DNA of 64,000 bases. It comes from Janthinobacterium saanense. GTDB taxonomy: Bacteria; Pseudomonadota; Gammaproteobacteria; Burkholderiales; Burkholderiaceae_D. The notes beneath the pieces were generated by a model that ran no database searches, was not told the origin of the DNA, and saw only the letters and a list, made by a program, of their open reading frames with translations. The stretch is from positions 1 through 64,000 of the forward strand of contig NZ_JACHCI010000010.1 in NCBI RefSeq assembly GCF_014200675.1, given 5' to 3'. The translations under genes and the position numbers were made by a program. This document shows, in pieces, positions 26,080-36,190 of this stretch (position 1 is its first letter; every line of letters starts with the position of its first letter).

Positions 26080-28202
26080 ACTTTCAAAAACTCTTCCTTG
26101 TTCCCCAGCCAGCGCGCCAGATGCGTTTCCACCACGGCGGCGCTGGCGGGTGACTTATCGTGCAGCAGGTCGTGGGCCACGTCGCGGGCCTGGTCGACCA
26201 GCCATTGGTCCGTTTCCAGGTCGGCGAAGCGCAGCATGGCCTGGCCGGACTGGCGCGCGCCGAGGAATTCGCCGGGGCCGCGGATTTCCAGGTCGCGGCG
26301 GGCGATTTCAAAGCCGTCCGTGGTTTCGCGCATGGTCATCAAACGCTGGCGCGCCACGCCGCCCAGCGGTCCCTGGTATAGCAGCAGACAGGCGCTGGCC
26401 GCCGAACCGCGCCCCACGCGTCCGCGCAGCTGGTGCAGCTGCGACAGGCCGAAACGCTCGGCGTGCTCGATCACCATCAGCGAGGCATTGGGCACGTCCA
26501 CGCCCACCTCGATCACGGTGGTGGCCACCAGCACGTGCAAGTGGCCGGCGATGAAGGCGTCCATCACTTCCTGCTTTTCGGCCGGTTTCAGGCGGCCATG
26601 CACCAGGCCCACCTGCAGCGCGGGCAGGGCTTCGGCCAGCATCATGTAGGTGTCGGTCGCCGTTTGCAGCTGCAGCGCTTCCGATTCCTCGATCAGCGGG
26701 CACACCCAATACACTTGCCGGCCTTCCAGCGCGGCCGCATACACGCGGGCGATCACTTCATCTCTCCGGTTCTGGTCGATGGCGCGCGTCACAATCGGGC
26801 TGCGTCCGGGCGGCAGTTCGTCGATCACCGACACTTCCAGGTCGGCGTAATAGGTCATGGCCAGGGTGCGCGGGATCGGCGTGGCCGACATCATCAGCTG
26901 GTGCGGCACGGCCGCGCTGTCGCCCTTGTTGCGCAGGGTCAGGCGCTGGCCCACGCCGAAGCGGTGCTGCTCGTCGACGATCACCAGTCCCAGCTTGGCG
27001 AACTGCACATTATCCTGGATCAGCGCATGCGTGCCGATCACCAGTTGCGCCTCGCCCGATTCGATCAGGGCCAGCGCCGCCGTCTTTTCCTTTTTCTTCA
27101 GGCTGCCCGTCAGCCAGGCCACTTTCACGCCCAGCGGCGCCATCCAGCCGGCGATCTTGCGGAAATGCTGCTCTGCCAGAATCTCGGTGGGCGCCATCAG
27201 CGCGGCCTGGTAGCCGCTGTCGATCGCTTGCGTGGCCGAGAGGGCCGCCACCACCGTCTTGCCGCTGCCCACGTCGCCCTGCAGCAAACGCTGCATGGGA
27301 TAGGGCTGGCGCAGGTCGGCGCGGATTTCATCGAGCACGCGCGCCTGCGCGCCCGTCAGCTTGAAGGGTAAAGCTGCCTGGAACGCCAGCGACAATGAGC
27401 CGATCACCGGCAGGGCGGCTGCGCCTTTCGAGCGGCGCGCGTACTGGGCGCGTTTCAGCGACAACTGCTGGGCCAGCAGTTCATCGAACTTCATGCGCAC
27501 CCAGGCCGGGTGCGAGCGGTCCATCAGCGCGCTTTCATCGATCTGCTGCGGCGGATAATGCAGCAGGCGCACGGCCGCCTGGAACGGCGACAGCTGCATC
27601 TCGCGCAGCAGCTGGTCCGGCAAGGTGTCTTGCCAGTCGATGCGGCGCATGGCGTCGGCGATCTCGCGCCGCAAGACGTGCTGCGACAGGCCTTCACCCG
27701 ACGGGTACACGGGTGTCAGGGCGGTCGGCAGCGGTGCGCCTTCGTTGACGACTTTATAGGTCGGGTGCACCATCTCGGCGCCGAAAAAACCATGTTTGAG
27801 TTCGGCGCGGGCACGCACACGCGTGCCTTCGGCCAGTTGCTTGACCTGGCTGCCATAAAAATTCATGAAGCGCAGCAGCAGATTGCCCGTTTCGTCGGCG
27901 ATGGTCACCAGCAATTGCTTGCGCGGCTTGAAATTGACTTCGCACTTGGTGACCACGCCTTCGACCTGCCACGATTCACCGCCGTGCTGGCAGGCGTCGC
28001 GGATGGTGTACACCTTCGTCTCGTCTTCATAGCGCATCGGCAGGTGCAGCACCAGGTCCATATCGGTGCGCAAGCCCAGTTTGGCCAGCCGGCTTTCCGT
28101 GCTGACCACCTTTTTGGCGGCCTTCGGCTTGGCGGCGGGCTTGGCTGCGGGAGGAAGATCGGGCTTAGGATCGGACTTAGAATCGGGCTTAGGATCAGGC
28201 AT
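26076..28202 (-). CDS. recG: ATP-dependent DNA helicase RecG
   Basis: About 708-residue branch-migrating helicase that remodels stalled forks and Holliday junctions. The wedge/OB domain lies near the N-terminus. The motor follows with Walker A LLQGDVGSGKTVVAALSA, the DEQH box in VIVDEQHRFGVGQR, SATPIPRTLAM, and the C-terminal RecG signature GPGEFLGARQSG. The N-terminus is unusual: a Pro/Lys/Asp-rich tail coded by a 12-base tandem repeat. The start is uncertain: ATG at 28202 or GTG at 28250, and neither has a well-placed ribosome site. It is convergent with the SNF2 gene and shares three bases with its stop. Confidence 0.94.
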   Translation of the reverse strand: MPDPKPDSKSDPKPDLPPAAKPAAKPKAAKKVVSTESRLAKLGLRTDMDLVLHLPMRYEDETKVYTIRDACQHGGESWQVEGVVTKCEVNFKPRKQLLVTIADETGNLLLRFMNFYGSQVKQLAEGTRVRARAELKHGFFGAEMVHPTYKVVNEGAPLPTALTPVYPSGEGLSQHVLRREIADAMRRIDWQDTLPDQLLREMQLSPFQAAVRLLHYPPQQIDESALMDRSHPAWVRMKFDELLAQQLSLKRAQYARRSKGAAALPVIGSLSLAFQAALPFKLTGAQARVLDEIRADLRQPYPMQRLLQGDVGSGKTVVAALSATQAIDSGYQAALMAPTEILAEQHFRKIAGWMAPLGVKVAWLTGSLKKKEKTAALALIESGEAQLVIGTHALIQDNVQFAKLGLVIVDEQHRFGVGQRLTLRNKGDSAAVPHQLMMSATPIPRTLAMTYYADLEVSVIDELPPGRSPIVTRAIDQNRRDEVIARVYAAALEGRQVYWVCPLIEESEALQLQTATDTYMMLAEALPALQVGLVHGRLKPAEKQEVMDAFIAGHLHVLVATTVIEVGVDVPNASLMVIEHAERFGLSQLHQLRGRVGRGSAASACLLLYQGPLGGVARQRLMTMRETTDGFEIARRDLEIRGPGEFLGARQSGQAMLRFADLETDQWLVDQARDVAHDLLHDKSPASAAVVETHLARWLGNKEEFLKV
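28157..28200 (-). repeat. 12-base tandem repeat inside the recG N-terminus
   Basis: On the plus strand the units are GATCGGGCTTAG (28157), GATCGGACTTAG (28169), AATCGGGCTTAG (28181) and a partial GATCAGGC (28193). In recG they encode a four-residue period D-P-K-P / D-S-K-S / D-P-K-P. The unit length is a multiple of three, so copy-number change would keep the frame. Confidence 0.85.
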
Positions 28203-28379
28203 ATGCAAGGTTTTGGCGCCGCTAGCGTAAAATAGAGGGTTGTCCGGCACATCCCTGGCGTACCGCGATCAGATGATCTTGCGGCTGATTATTGTAATGC
28301 CTGTATAGGCGCACAGTATAGTGCCAGATGTCCAGTTGCGCATTTCTAATCACTTTACGTACTTTTTGAAGCAAAACGC

Positions 28380-29429
28380 ATGTATTCGCTCTCCGATTTC
28401 GATTTTAATTTGCCGCAAGAAAATATTGCGCAAACTCCGTTGGCCGAACGCAGTGCGTCGCGCCTCTTGCATCTGGACGGCGAGACCCTGGTGGACCGCC
28501 AGTTTGCCGACATTGTCGGGCAGCTAGCCGCGGGCGACCTGCTGGTGATGAACAACACGCGCGTACTGAAGGCGCGTTTCTTTGGCGTCAAGGAAAGCGG
28601 CGGCAAGATCGAGGCCCTGGTCGAGCGCGTGCTCGACGACCGCACCGTCCTGGCCCAGGTACGCGCCTCGAAATCGCCGCCACCGGGCTGCCGCATCCGC
28701 CTGGCCGACGCCTTCGATGTGACAGTGGGCCAGCGCGCCGGTGAATTCTTTACCCTGCACTTCGAGGCCGACGTATTCGAGCTGATCGAGGCGCACGGCC
28801 GTCTGCCGCTGCCGCCGTATATCGAGCACGATGCAGATGAGTTCGATGAAACGCGCTACCAGACCGTGTTCAATAAAGTACCGGGCGCCGTGGCCGCACC
28901 GACGGCCGGCCTGCATTTCGACCAGGCCCTGCTCGACCAGCTGAAGGCCAAGGGCGTCAATTTTGCCTATGTCACCCTGCACGTGGGCGCCGGCACCTTC
29001 CAGCCCGTACGCACCGAAGTGCTCAGCGAACACAAAATGCACACCGAGTGGTACACCATGCCGCAGGAAACCGTGGATGCCGTGCGTGCCGCGCAACTGG
29101 CAGGCCGCGACGTGGTGGCGGTCGGCACCACCAGCTTGCGCGCGCTGGAATCGGCTTCGCAAACCGGGCAATTGCTGGCTGGCAGCGCCGATACGGCCCT
29201 GTTCATCACGCCGGGTTATGCGTTTAAAACCGTGACGCGCTTGATTACCAACTTCCATTTGCCGAAATCGACCCTGCTGATGCTGGTGTCGGCTTTTGCC
29301 GGCTATGAACCGATCCGCAGCGCCTACGCGCATGCGATCGCGCAAAACTACCGTTTCTTCAGTTATGGCGACGCGATGCTGCTGACCACGCAATCGCGCG
29401 CGCCGCTGAATTTAAACTCTATCGTTTGA
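28380..29429 (+). CDS. queA: tRNA preQ1(34) S-adenosylmethionine ribosyltransferase-isomerase
   Basis: 349-residue enzyme that transfers and isomerises the ribosyl part of SAM onto preQ1 in tRNA wobble position 34, forming epoxyqueuosine. Family motifs: [20 protein letters not shown] at the start, [17 protein letters not shown] near residue 54, [30 protein letters not shown] near residue 176, [13 protein letters not shown] near residue 201, and [17 protein letters not shown] near the end. The gene is divergent from recG and upstream of tgt by 26 bases, so the two queuosine genes form one unit. I saw no preQ1 riboswitch in the leader. Confidence 0.96.
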   Translation: MYSLSDFDFNLPQENIAQTPLAERSASRLLHLDGETLVDRQFADIVGQLAAGDLLVMNNTRVLKARFFGVKESGGKIEALVERVLDDRTVLAQVRASKSPPPGCRIRLADAFDVTVGQRAGEFFTLHFEADVFELIEAHGRLPLPPYIEHDADEFDETRYQTVFNKVPGAVAAPTAGLHFDQALLDQLKAKGVNFAYVTLHVGAGTFQPVRTEVLSEHKMHTEWYTMPQETVDAVRAAQLAGRDVVAVGTTSLRALESASQTGQLLAGSADTALFITPGYAFKTVTRLITNFHLPKSTLLMLVSAFAGYEPIRSAYAHAIAQNYRFFSYGDAMLLTTQSRAPLNLNSIV

Positions 29430-29443
29430 ACCCGACACAATAA

Positions 29444-30595
<1,152 letters not shown>

Positions 30596-30776
30596 GTTAA
30601 TAGCAAGGCAATGATAAGTTAGTATCAACTTGACGCTTGGTTGGGGCGAGAAAGCATTGCATAATGCATTTTTAGCCCCATTTAAAGCTGCCATGTCTGC
30701 AAATAAGGGCATGGCGTAATAAGCCAATGCTAGAATACAGCGCTATTTTTTCAAACTGATTAGAACTGGAGTCACC

Positions 30777-31109
30777 GTGTTTTTCATTTCCAACGCTTAC
30801 GCGCAGTCCCCTACCGAAGCCCTCGGCCTCGGCGGCAACCTGACCAGCTTCCTGCCGCTGGTATTGATGTTCGTGGTCATGTATTTCCTGATGATCCGCC
30901 CACAGCAAAAACGCGCCAAAGAGCAAAGGGCGATGATGGACGCGCTGGCCAAGGGTGACGAAGTCGTGACCGCCGGCGGCTTGCTGGGCCGTGTCGTCAA
31001 GGTCGTCGACACCTATGTCACCATCGAAGTGGCGAGCGGCACCGAAGTTCTGGTGCAAAAAAGCTCCATCACCACTTTGTTGCCAAAAGGCACCCTGAAG
31101 GCACTGTAA
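30777..31109 (+). CDS. yajC: Preprotein translocase subunit YajC
   Basis: 110-residue inner-membrane accessory of the Sec translocon, bound to SecDF. One transmembrane helix lies at about residues 21-40 (TSFLPLVLMFVVMYFLMIRP), followed by QQKRAKEQ and the cytoplasmic domain with KGDEVVTAGGLLGRV. The start is GTG with ACTGGAG upstream. It precedes secD by 96 bases that carry two strong hairpins. Confidence 0.96.
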   Translation: MFFISNAYAQSPTEALGLGGNLTSFLPLVLMFVVMYFLMIRPQQKRAKEQRAMMDALAKGDEVVTAGGLLGRVVKVVDTYVTIEVASGTEVLVQKSSITTLLPKGTLKAL

Positions 31110-31116
31110 TTCTTCG

Positions 31117-31163
31117 CAGTAATCACTAGTGTGATTACTGGCCGGGGCGGCCACCGGCCGCCC
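31117..31163 (+). promoter_or_regulatory. Two consecutive hairpins in the yajC-secD spacer
   Basis: Hairpin 1: CAGTAATCAC and GTGATTACTG, a perfect 10-bp stem with a TAGT loop (31117-31140). Hairpin 2: GGGCGGCC and GGCCGCCC, a perfect 8-bp stem with an ACC loop (31145-31163). No T run follows either one, so they are not standard terminators. They could be a processing site, a mRNA stabiliser or a control element for secD. Confidence 0.7.
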
Positions 31164-31205
31164 TACGCGACGCCTCCGACGCTCAACACTGAACGCTGAA
31201 TCAAT

Positions 31206-33074
31206 ATGAATCGCTACCCTGCCTGGAAATACATCATCATCGCCGTCGCCTTATTCTTGGGCGCACTGTATACGGCACCCAACTATTTCGGTGAATCACC
31301 GGCCTTGCAAGTCACTAGCGGCAAGTCGACTGTCAAAGTGACGAGCGATCTGATGGCGCAAGTGCAGCAAGTATTGACGCAAGAGCATGTCGCCTCGGAT
31401 GGCATCACCTTTGACGGTGTCGGCAATCTCGCTTCCGTGCGCGTGCGCTTCGCCGATCCTGATACCCAGTTCAAGGCAAAATCGCTGCTGGAAAAGGATT
31501 TGAACCCTGATCCTACTGACCCGGCGTACATCGTCACGGTCAACCTGCAAGCCAATACGCCGCAATGGATGCAAAAATTGCATGCCTTGCCGATGTTCCT
31601 GGGCCTGGACTTGCGTGGTGGCGTGCATTTCCTGATGCAAGTCGATAGCAAAGCCGTATTGACCAAAAAAGTACAAGGCATACAGTCTGGTGCGCGCAAC
31701 TTGTTGCGTGACAAAAATATCCGCCACAGCGGCATTGCGCGCGTGGGCGACAATATTGAAATCAGCTTCCGCGACGCCGATACGCGTCTGAAAGCCAAAA
31801 ACCTGCTGTCCGACCAGATGCAAGACCTGGTATTTGCCGATGCCGGCGATGGCAGCGACTTGAAACTGATCGTCAGCCTGAAGCCAGCCGCCCTGAAAAC
31901 GACGCTCGACGAAGGCGTGAAACAAAATATCTCGACCCTGTCGAAGCGCGTGAATGAACTGGGCCTGACCGAGCCGTTGATCCAGCAGCAAGGTGCTGAC
32001 CGTATCGTGGTGCAACTGCCTGGCGTGCAAGACGTGGCCCGTGCCAAAGCCATTATCGGCCGCACCGCGACCCTGGAAGTACGCCTGGTCGATGAAACCA
32101 TCGTGCCTGGTACCGAACTGTCGAGCGCGATCCCGTTCAACTCGGAACTGTTTACTGTTGGCAAGGGCGTTCCTGTCGTACTGTCGAAAGACGTGATCCT
32201 GACGGGCGACTATATCTCCAGCGCCACGGCCAGCTTCGACCAGAACCAGCAGCCTTCCGTGTCGATCGACCTGAACGGCGACGGCGGCCGCAAGATGCGT
32301 GAAGCAACCCGTGAACGCGTGGGCAAACGCATGGCCATCGTGCTGTTCGAAAAAGGCAAGCCTGAAGTATTGTCGGTCGCCACCATCCAGCAGGAACTTG
32401 GTTCGCGCTTCCAGATCACCGGCATGGGCGGCGCTGAAAACGCCAATGAACTGGCGCTGCTGCTGCGCTCGGGCGCGCTGTCGGCGCCGATGACGGTGAT
32501 CGAAGAGCGTACCATCGGACCACAACTGGGCGCTGAAAACATCGCCAAGGGTCTGCATTCGACCATGTACGGCTTCCTCGCGATTGCCGTCTTCATGATC
32601 ATCTACTACATGATGTTTGGCGCCTTCAGCGTGCTGGCCCTGGCTTGCAATCTGTTGCTGCTGATCGGTTTGCTGTCGATGATACAAGTGACCTTGACCT
32701 TGCCAGGTATCGCCGCGATTGCGCTGGCGCTGGGTATGGCGATTGACGCCAACGTGCTGATTAACGAACGTATCCGTGAAGAGCTGCGTGCCGGCAGTAC
32801 GCCGCAGGCAGCCATCTCGGCCGGTTTCGACCGCGCCTGGGCCACGATTCTGGATTCGAACGTGACCACCCTGATCGTCGGCGTAGCCCTGCTGGCCTTT
32901 GGTAGCGGTCCGGTGCGCGGCTTTGCAGTGGTGCACTGCCTGGGTATTTTGACCTCGATGTTCTCCGCCGTCTTCGTGTCGCGCGGCGTGGTCAATCTCT
33001 GGTATGGCCGCAAGAAAAAGCTGACCACGCTGTCGATCGGCACGGTCTGGGTGCCTGGCATCAGCGGCAAGTAA
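31206..33074 (+). CDS. secD: Protein translocase subunit SecD
   Basis: 622-residue inner-membrane protein that, with SecF, uses the proton gradient to complete protein export. One N-terminal helix is followed by a large periplasmic domain including LGLDLRGGVHFLMQVD (the D1 motif, near residue 134), then five C-terminal helices with GIAAIALALGMAIDANVLINERIREEL near residue 500 holding the conserved Asp. The length is typical. It sits between yajC and secF in the usual order, with structured spacers on both sides. Confidence 0.97.
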   Translation: MNRYPAWKYIIIAVALFLGALYTAPNYFGESPALQVTSGKSTVKVTSDLMAQVQQVLTQEHVASDGITFDGVGNLASVRVRFADPDTQFKAKSLLEKDLNPDPTDPAYIVTVNLQANTPQWMQKLHALPMFLGLDLRGGVHFLMQVDSKAVLTKKVQGIQSGARNLLRDKNIRHSGIARVGDNIEISFRDADTRLKAKNLLSDQMQDLVFADAGDGSDLKLIVSLKPAALKTTLDEGVKQNISTLSKRVNELGLTEPLIQQQGADRIVVQLPGVQDVARAKAIIGRTATLEVRLVDETIVPGTELSSAIPFNSELFTVGKGVPVVLSKDVILTGDYISSATASFDQNQQPSVSIDLNGDGGRKMREATRERVGKRMAIVLFEKGKPEVLSVATIQQELGSRFQITGMGGAENANELALLLRSGALSAPMTVIEERTIGPQLGAENIAKGLHSTMYGFLAIAVFMIIYYMMFGAFSVLALACNLLLLIGLLSMIQVTLTLPGIAAIALALGMAIDANVLINERIREELRAGSTPQAAISAGFDRAWATILDSNVTTLIVGVALLAFGSGPVRGFAVVHCLGILTSMFSAVFVSRGVVNLWYGRKKKLTTLSIGTVWVPGISGK

Positions 33075-33113
33075 GCCACCTGCCAGACTCACTCAATAGC
33101 GTCAACAGCGATA

Positions 33114-33140
33114 GCGTCCGGTGGCCCAGCCAGCGGACGC
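33114..33140 (+). promoter_or_regulatory. Hairpin in the secD-secF spacer
   Basis: GCGTCCG (33114-33120) pairs with CGGACGC (33134-33140). Inside it, TGGC and GCCA form a second 4-bp stem around a CCA loop, separated from the outer stem by a single G/G mismatch. There is no T run. It lies 24 bases before the secF start. Confidence 0.65.
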
Positions 33141-33164
33141 ACAGAACAGAACACAGAGGATTTC

Positions 33165-34187
33165 ATGGAATTTTTCCGGATCAAAAAAGATATTCCCTTC
33201 ATGCGCCATGCGTTGATTTTCAACGTGATTTCGGCCCTTACCTTCGTTGCCGCCGTATTCTTCCTGGTGCACAAGGGCTTGCACCTGTCCGTGGAATTCA
33301 AGGGCGGCACCGTGATGGAGGTCAAGTACCCGAAAGCGGCCAACCTGGAAGGCATACGCAATACCCTGATCGGCATGGGCTATGAAGAGCCGGGCGTGAC
33401 CAGCTTCGATACGGCGCGCGACGTGATGATACGCCTGCCGGTAGAGAAAGACGTCAGCGCCGCCAACACCTCGCTGCGCGTATTTGATGCACTGTGCAAG
33501 GCTGAAAACGGCAGCACCAAGAGCGTCGACAAGGTCACCGAGAAGGGCGAGCACATCGTCAAGAACGCCTGTATCGATGCGGCTGGCAATGAGTCGGTCG
33601 ATCTGCAAAAAGTGGAATTCGTTGGCCCGCAAGTAGGTGAAGAACTGGCCCAGAACGGCTTGAACGCGCTGGTGATGGTGATTATTGGCGTGATGATTTA
33701 CCTGGCGATCCGCTTCGAATGGAAATATGCGGTCTCCGCCATTTTCGCGAACTTGCATGACGTGGTCATCATCCTGGGTTTCTTCGCCTACTTCCAGTGG
33801 GAATTCTCGCTGACGGTGCTGGCGGCGATCCTGGCCGTGCTCGGCTACTCGGTCAACGAATCGGTGGTGATTTTCGACCGTATCCGCGAGAACTTCCGCA
33901 AGCAGCGCAAGGCAAGCGTGCAGGAAGTAATCGATAGCGCGATCACCAGCACCATTTCGCGTACCATCATCACCCACGGCTGTACCCAGATGATGGTGTT
34001 GTCGATGCTGTTCTTCGGCGGCCAGGCTTTGCACTACTTCGCGGTGGCGCTGACCATCGGTATCTGCTTCGGTATTTACTCGTCCGTGTTCGTCGCTGCC
34101 GCGATCGCCATGTGGCTGGGCGTGAAGCGTGAAGACTTGATCAAGCCGGTCAAGGAAAAAGATGAAACCGACGGCGCCGTAGTCTAA
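33165..34187 (+). CDS. secF: Protein translocase subunit SecF
   Basis: 340-residue partner of SecD. One N-terminal helix (HALIFNVISALTFVAAVFFL) leads to the SecF periplasmic motif SVEFKGGTVMEVKYP near residue 44. After it come five helices with the conserved AVLGYSVNESVVIFDRIREN near residue 223 and the final TIGICFGIYSSVFVAAAIA. ACAGAGGA precedes the ATG. It closes the yajC-secDF run and is followed by a clear terminator. Confidence 0.97.
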   Translation: MEFFRIKKDIPFMRHALIFNVISALTFVAAVFFLVHKGLHLSVEFKGGTVMEVKYPKAANLEGIRNTLIGMGYEEPGVTSFDTARDVMIRLPVEKDVSAANTSLRVFDALCKAENGSTKSVDKVTEKGEHIVKNACIDAAGNESVDLQKVEFVGPQVGEELAQNGLNALVMVIIGVMIYLAIRFEWKYAVSAIFANLHDVVIILGFFAYFQWEFSLTVLAAILAVLGYSVNESVVIFDRIRENFRKQRKASVQEVIDSAITSTISRTIITHGCTQMMVLSMLFFGGQALHYFAVALTIGICFGIYSSVFVAAAIAMWLGVKREDLIKPVKEKDETDGAVV

Positions 34188-34205
34188 GCGTTCGAGGCCA
34201 TAGCG

Positions 34206-34239
34206 ATGCCGCCCCGCGCAAGCCGGGCGGCATTTTTTA
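34206..34239 (+). terminator. Intrinsic terminator after secF
   Basis: ATGCCGCCC (34206-34214) and GGGCGGCAT (34225-34233) form a perfect 9-bp stem followed by TTTTTT. It ends the yajC-secD-secF unit. Confidence 0.93.
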
Positions 34240-34267
34240 TTCAAGCAATGTGTAAAGCGAGATTGCC

Positions 34268-34975
34268 ATGAGCCGTAGCGGCCGTTTATTCCTGCTGATG
34301 GACGCCATGCGCGGCAAACGGGTGCCGGTGACGGCCGCCGCGCTGGCCCAGCAACTGGGTGTTTCGGAGCGCACCATTTACCGCGATATCCAGACCCTGG
34401 CTGAACTGGGCGCGCCGCTGCAGGGCGAGGCGGGCATCGGCTATGTGCTGCGCAAGGGGGCTTTCTTGCCGCCGCTGATGTTTGGCGCCGACGAACTCGA
34501 AGCGCTGGTGCTGGGCGCGCGCTGGGTGCGGCGCCAGGGCGATGCGGGCCTGGCGCAGGCAGCCAATAATGCGTTGGCAAAGATCGCCGCCGCGTCCCCC
34601 AGCGATTTGCGCGACAGCATGGCGGGCACCAGCCTGTGGGTGCCGCTGGGCCGGCCCGCCGATGGCAGCGAAGTGGCCGACCGTTTCGTGCAGCCGGTGC
34701 GCCTGGCGATACGCCACGAACAGAAAATCACCCTCGCTTATGCAGATGAGCACGGTGCAGCCAGCGAGCGCACCGTGTGGCCATTTGCCTTGGCGTATTT
34801 TGAAGGCAAGCGCCTGCTGGCGGCCTGGTGCGAATTGCGCGGCGATTACCGCCATTTCCGCCTCGACCGTATTGCCAGCGTGGCCAGCGTGGACAGCGGC
34901 GAGCGTTATCCCACGCGCCGCCATGCGCTCTTGAAGGTTTGGCGTGATAAATATGACATTAAGCCGGAGGATTGA
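34268..34975 (+). CDS. YafY-type HTH/WYL-domain transcriptional regulator
   Basis: 235-residue DNA-binding regulator. The N-terminal winged helix (about residues 3-58) contains RGKRVPVTAAALAQQLGVSE followed by RTIYRDIQTLAELGAPLQGE. The WYL domain (about residues 135-215) senses a nucleotide or other ligand in related proteins; the usual W-Y-L cluster appears as FALAYFEGKRLLAAWCELRGD. No target is evident: the flanking genes are secF and an HDOD gene. A 235-base non-coding stretch and a strong terminator follow. Confidence 0.9.
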   Translation: MSRSGRLFLLMDAMRGKRVPVTAAALAQQLGVSERTIYRDIQTLAELGAPLQGEAGIGYVLRKGAFLPPLMFGADELEALVLGARWVRRQGDAGLAQAANNALAKIAAASPSDLRDSMAGTSLWVPLGRPADGSEVADRFVQPVRLAIRHEQKITLAYADEHGAASERTVWPFALAYFEGKRLLAAWCELRGDYRHFRLDRIASVASVDSGERYPTRRHALLKVWRDKYDIKPED

Positions 34976-35210
34976 AGTTACTGACAAAAACTGTCAGTCC
35001 CAGACTCTGCGATGGTCTTTTCTACACTGACTTTGGCGTGGCTGCAGCGCTGATGTAGCGCGAGCGCCTCATTGTGTGCCTGGCAAGCAACGGAAGTGAT
35101 CCTGATCCCGGCATGAATGTGTGCGCTAAGTGTGGCAACGCACGGAGGCAGCCATTTGACGCGCATAAGATAGGGCTGTCTCTTTCAGGACATCCCTAGC
35201 TTTGGACTTT

Positions 35211-35236
35211 ACCCGCTTTCGAGCGGGTTTTTTTTT
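35211..35236 (+). terminator. Strong terminator ending an unassigned transcript
   Basis: ACCCGCT and AGCGGGT form a 7-bp stem closed by a TTCG tetraloop and followed by nine Ts, so it works on the plus strand. Upstream, 34976-35210 has no convincing gene. It holds an ACTGAC/GTCAGT dyad at 34980-34998 and a second hairpin, AGGGCTGTC with GACATCCCT, near 35172-35197. The terminator may end a long 3' UTR of the WYL gene or a separate small RNA. Confidence 0.85.
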
Positions 35237-35245
35237 GTACCATTT

Positions 35246-36094
35246 TTAGTGCATCAGCACTTTAAGCAGCGATTGCACTTCATCGTCCGACTCGGCCAGG
35301 ATGCTCGACAAGGTGGCGTCGTCGCCGATCACGCAATCGATGCTGCGCGCGGCGCGGGCGGCCCGTACGGCGATGGCGGCCGGGCTTTCATTGAGGGGTG
35401 ACGCGACCGGTGCCAAATCATTGGCCAGCAGCAGGGTGTCGCCCAGCGATTCCGGTGGAATCGCGCGCAAGCCTTCCCATAGCGAAGTGATGGCGTGCAT
35501 TACGGCTTCCGGCACTTTGAGTTTGGTCAGCACGCCATGGCCGATGGCTTGCTCGCCATGTTCGACCCAGTCATGCGGGTCGCCGTCCAGGATGCCGGGA
35601 AACTCGGCCGCGCGCGACAGCAGATAAAAGCCGCCCACTTCATGCACGATGCCGGCGAACAGCGCCGTATCCGGGTCGACTTTGGTCACCCTGCGCGCGA
35701 TCACTTGCGACAGCGCCGCCACGTGGGCCGTATGTTCCCACAACTGGTTGGCCTTGGCCTGCAGCACCGGATCGCTGATGGTGCTGCCCAGCTGGCGCAC
35801 GATCAGCGACGCCACCACCGATTGCAAGGTGCGCACGCCGAGGCGCTGCACGGCATTGCGCACGCTGGTGATTTCATTGCCGGAACGGTTGAATGCCACC
35901 GAATTGGCGATGGCCACCGTACGCGCAGCGAGCAGCGGGTCCGCCTGCACCAGCTTGGCGGCCGCCTCGATATGGCAATCGGGATCGGCCAGCGCCTGCT
36001 GCAGTTTCAGCGAGGCATCCACATTGGCAGGAAAGGTCAGCTCGCCACGAGCAGCTTGTGCGGCGATGCTTTTAAAGGCGTCGAGTCTGTTCAT
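35246..36094 (-). CDS. HDOD domain protein
   Basis: 282-residue cytoplasmic protein whose HDOD domain covers about residues 15-210: LQQALADPDCHIEAAAKLVQ, DPLLAARTVAIANSVAFNRSG, then SVRNAVQRLGVRTLQSVVAS and FAGIVHEVGGFYLLSRA. HDOD proteins are HD-like domains without the catalytic metal site; they act in signalling, chemotaxis and c-di-GMP networks. No output domain is attached. A TATAAT box ends seven bases before the ATG and no ribosome site exists, so its mRNA may be leaderless. It is convergent with the WYL gene's terminator. Confidence 0.87.
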   Translation of the reverse strand: MNRLDAFKSIAAQAARGELTFPANVDASLKLQQALADPDCHIEAAAKLVQADPLLAARTVAIANSVAFNRSGNEITSVRNAVQRLGVRTLQSVVASLIVRQLGSTISDPVLQAKANQLWEHTAHVAALSQVIARRVTKVDPDTALFAGIVHEVGGFYLLSRAAEFPGILDGDPHDWVEHGEQAIGHGVLTKLKVPEAVMHAITSLWEGLRAIPPESLGDTLLLANDLAPVASPLNESPAAIAVRAARAARSIDCVIGDDATLSSILAESDDEVQSLLKVLMH

Positions 36095-36101
36095 TGAAAA
36101 A

Positions 36102-36107
36102 ATTATA
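36102..36107 (-). promoter_or_regulatory. -10 box placed for a leaderless HDOD mRNA
   Basis: On the minus strand, TATAAT is followed by seven bases (TTTTTCA) and then the ATG. Transcription normally begins 6-8 bases past the -10 box, so the first base would be at or next to the start codon. GTTCTG at 17 bases upstream is a poor -35 box. Confidence 0.5.
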
Positions 36108-36190
36108 CTCGCAATATTTCTTCGCAGAACTTTTTAAATGTGATCTTTTCGCAAACAGCCTGTCCGCAGGCAGTAACTGCCCCGTTAACG

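Noticed and set aside
28253-28379. preQ1 riboswitch before queA
   Set aside because: I could not find the short H-type pseudoknot pattern with its A-rich tail near the ribosome site.
31296-33092. A 598-codon open frame antisense to secD
   Set aside because: Same shadow pattern; secD on the plus strand is certain and fills the region.
34978-35166. A 62-codon minus-strand frame in the spacer after the WYL gene
   Set aside because: No ribosome site, no recognisable pattern, and it lies across hairpins that point to a plus-strand transcript.
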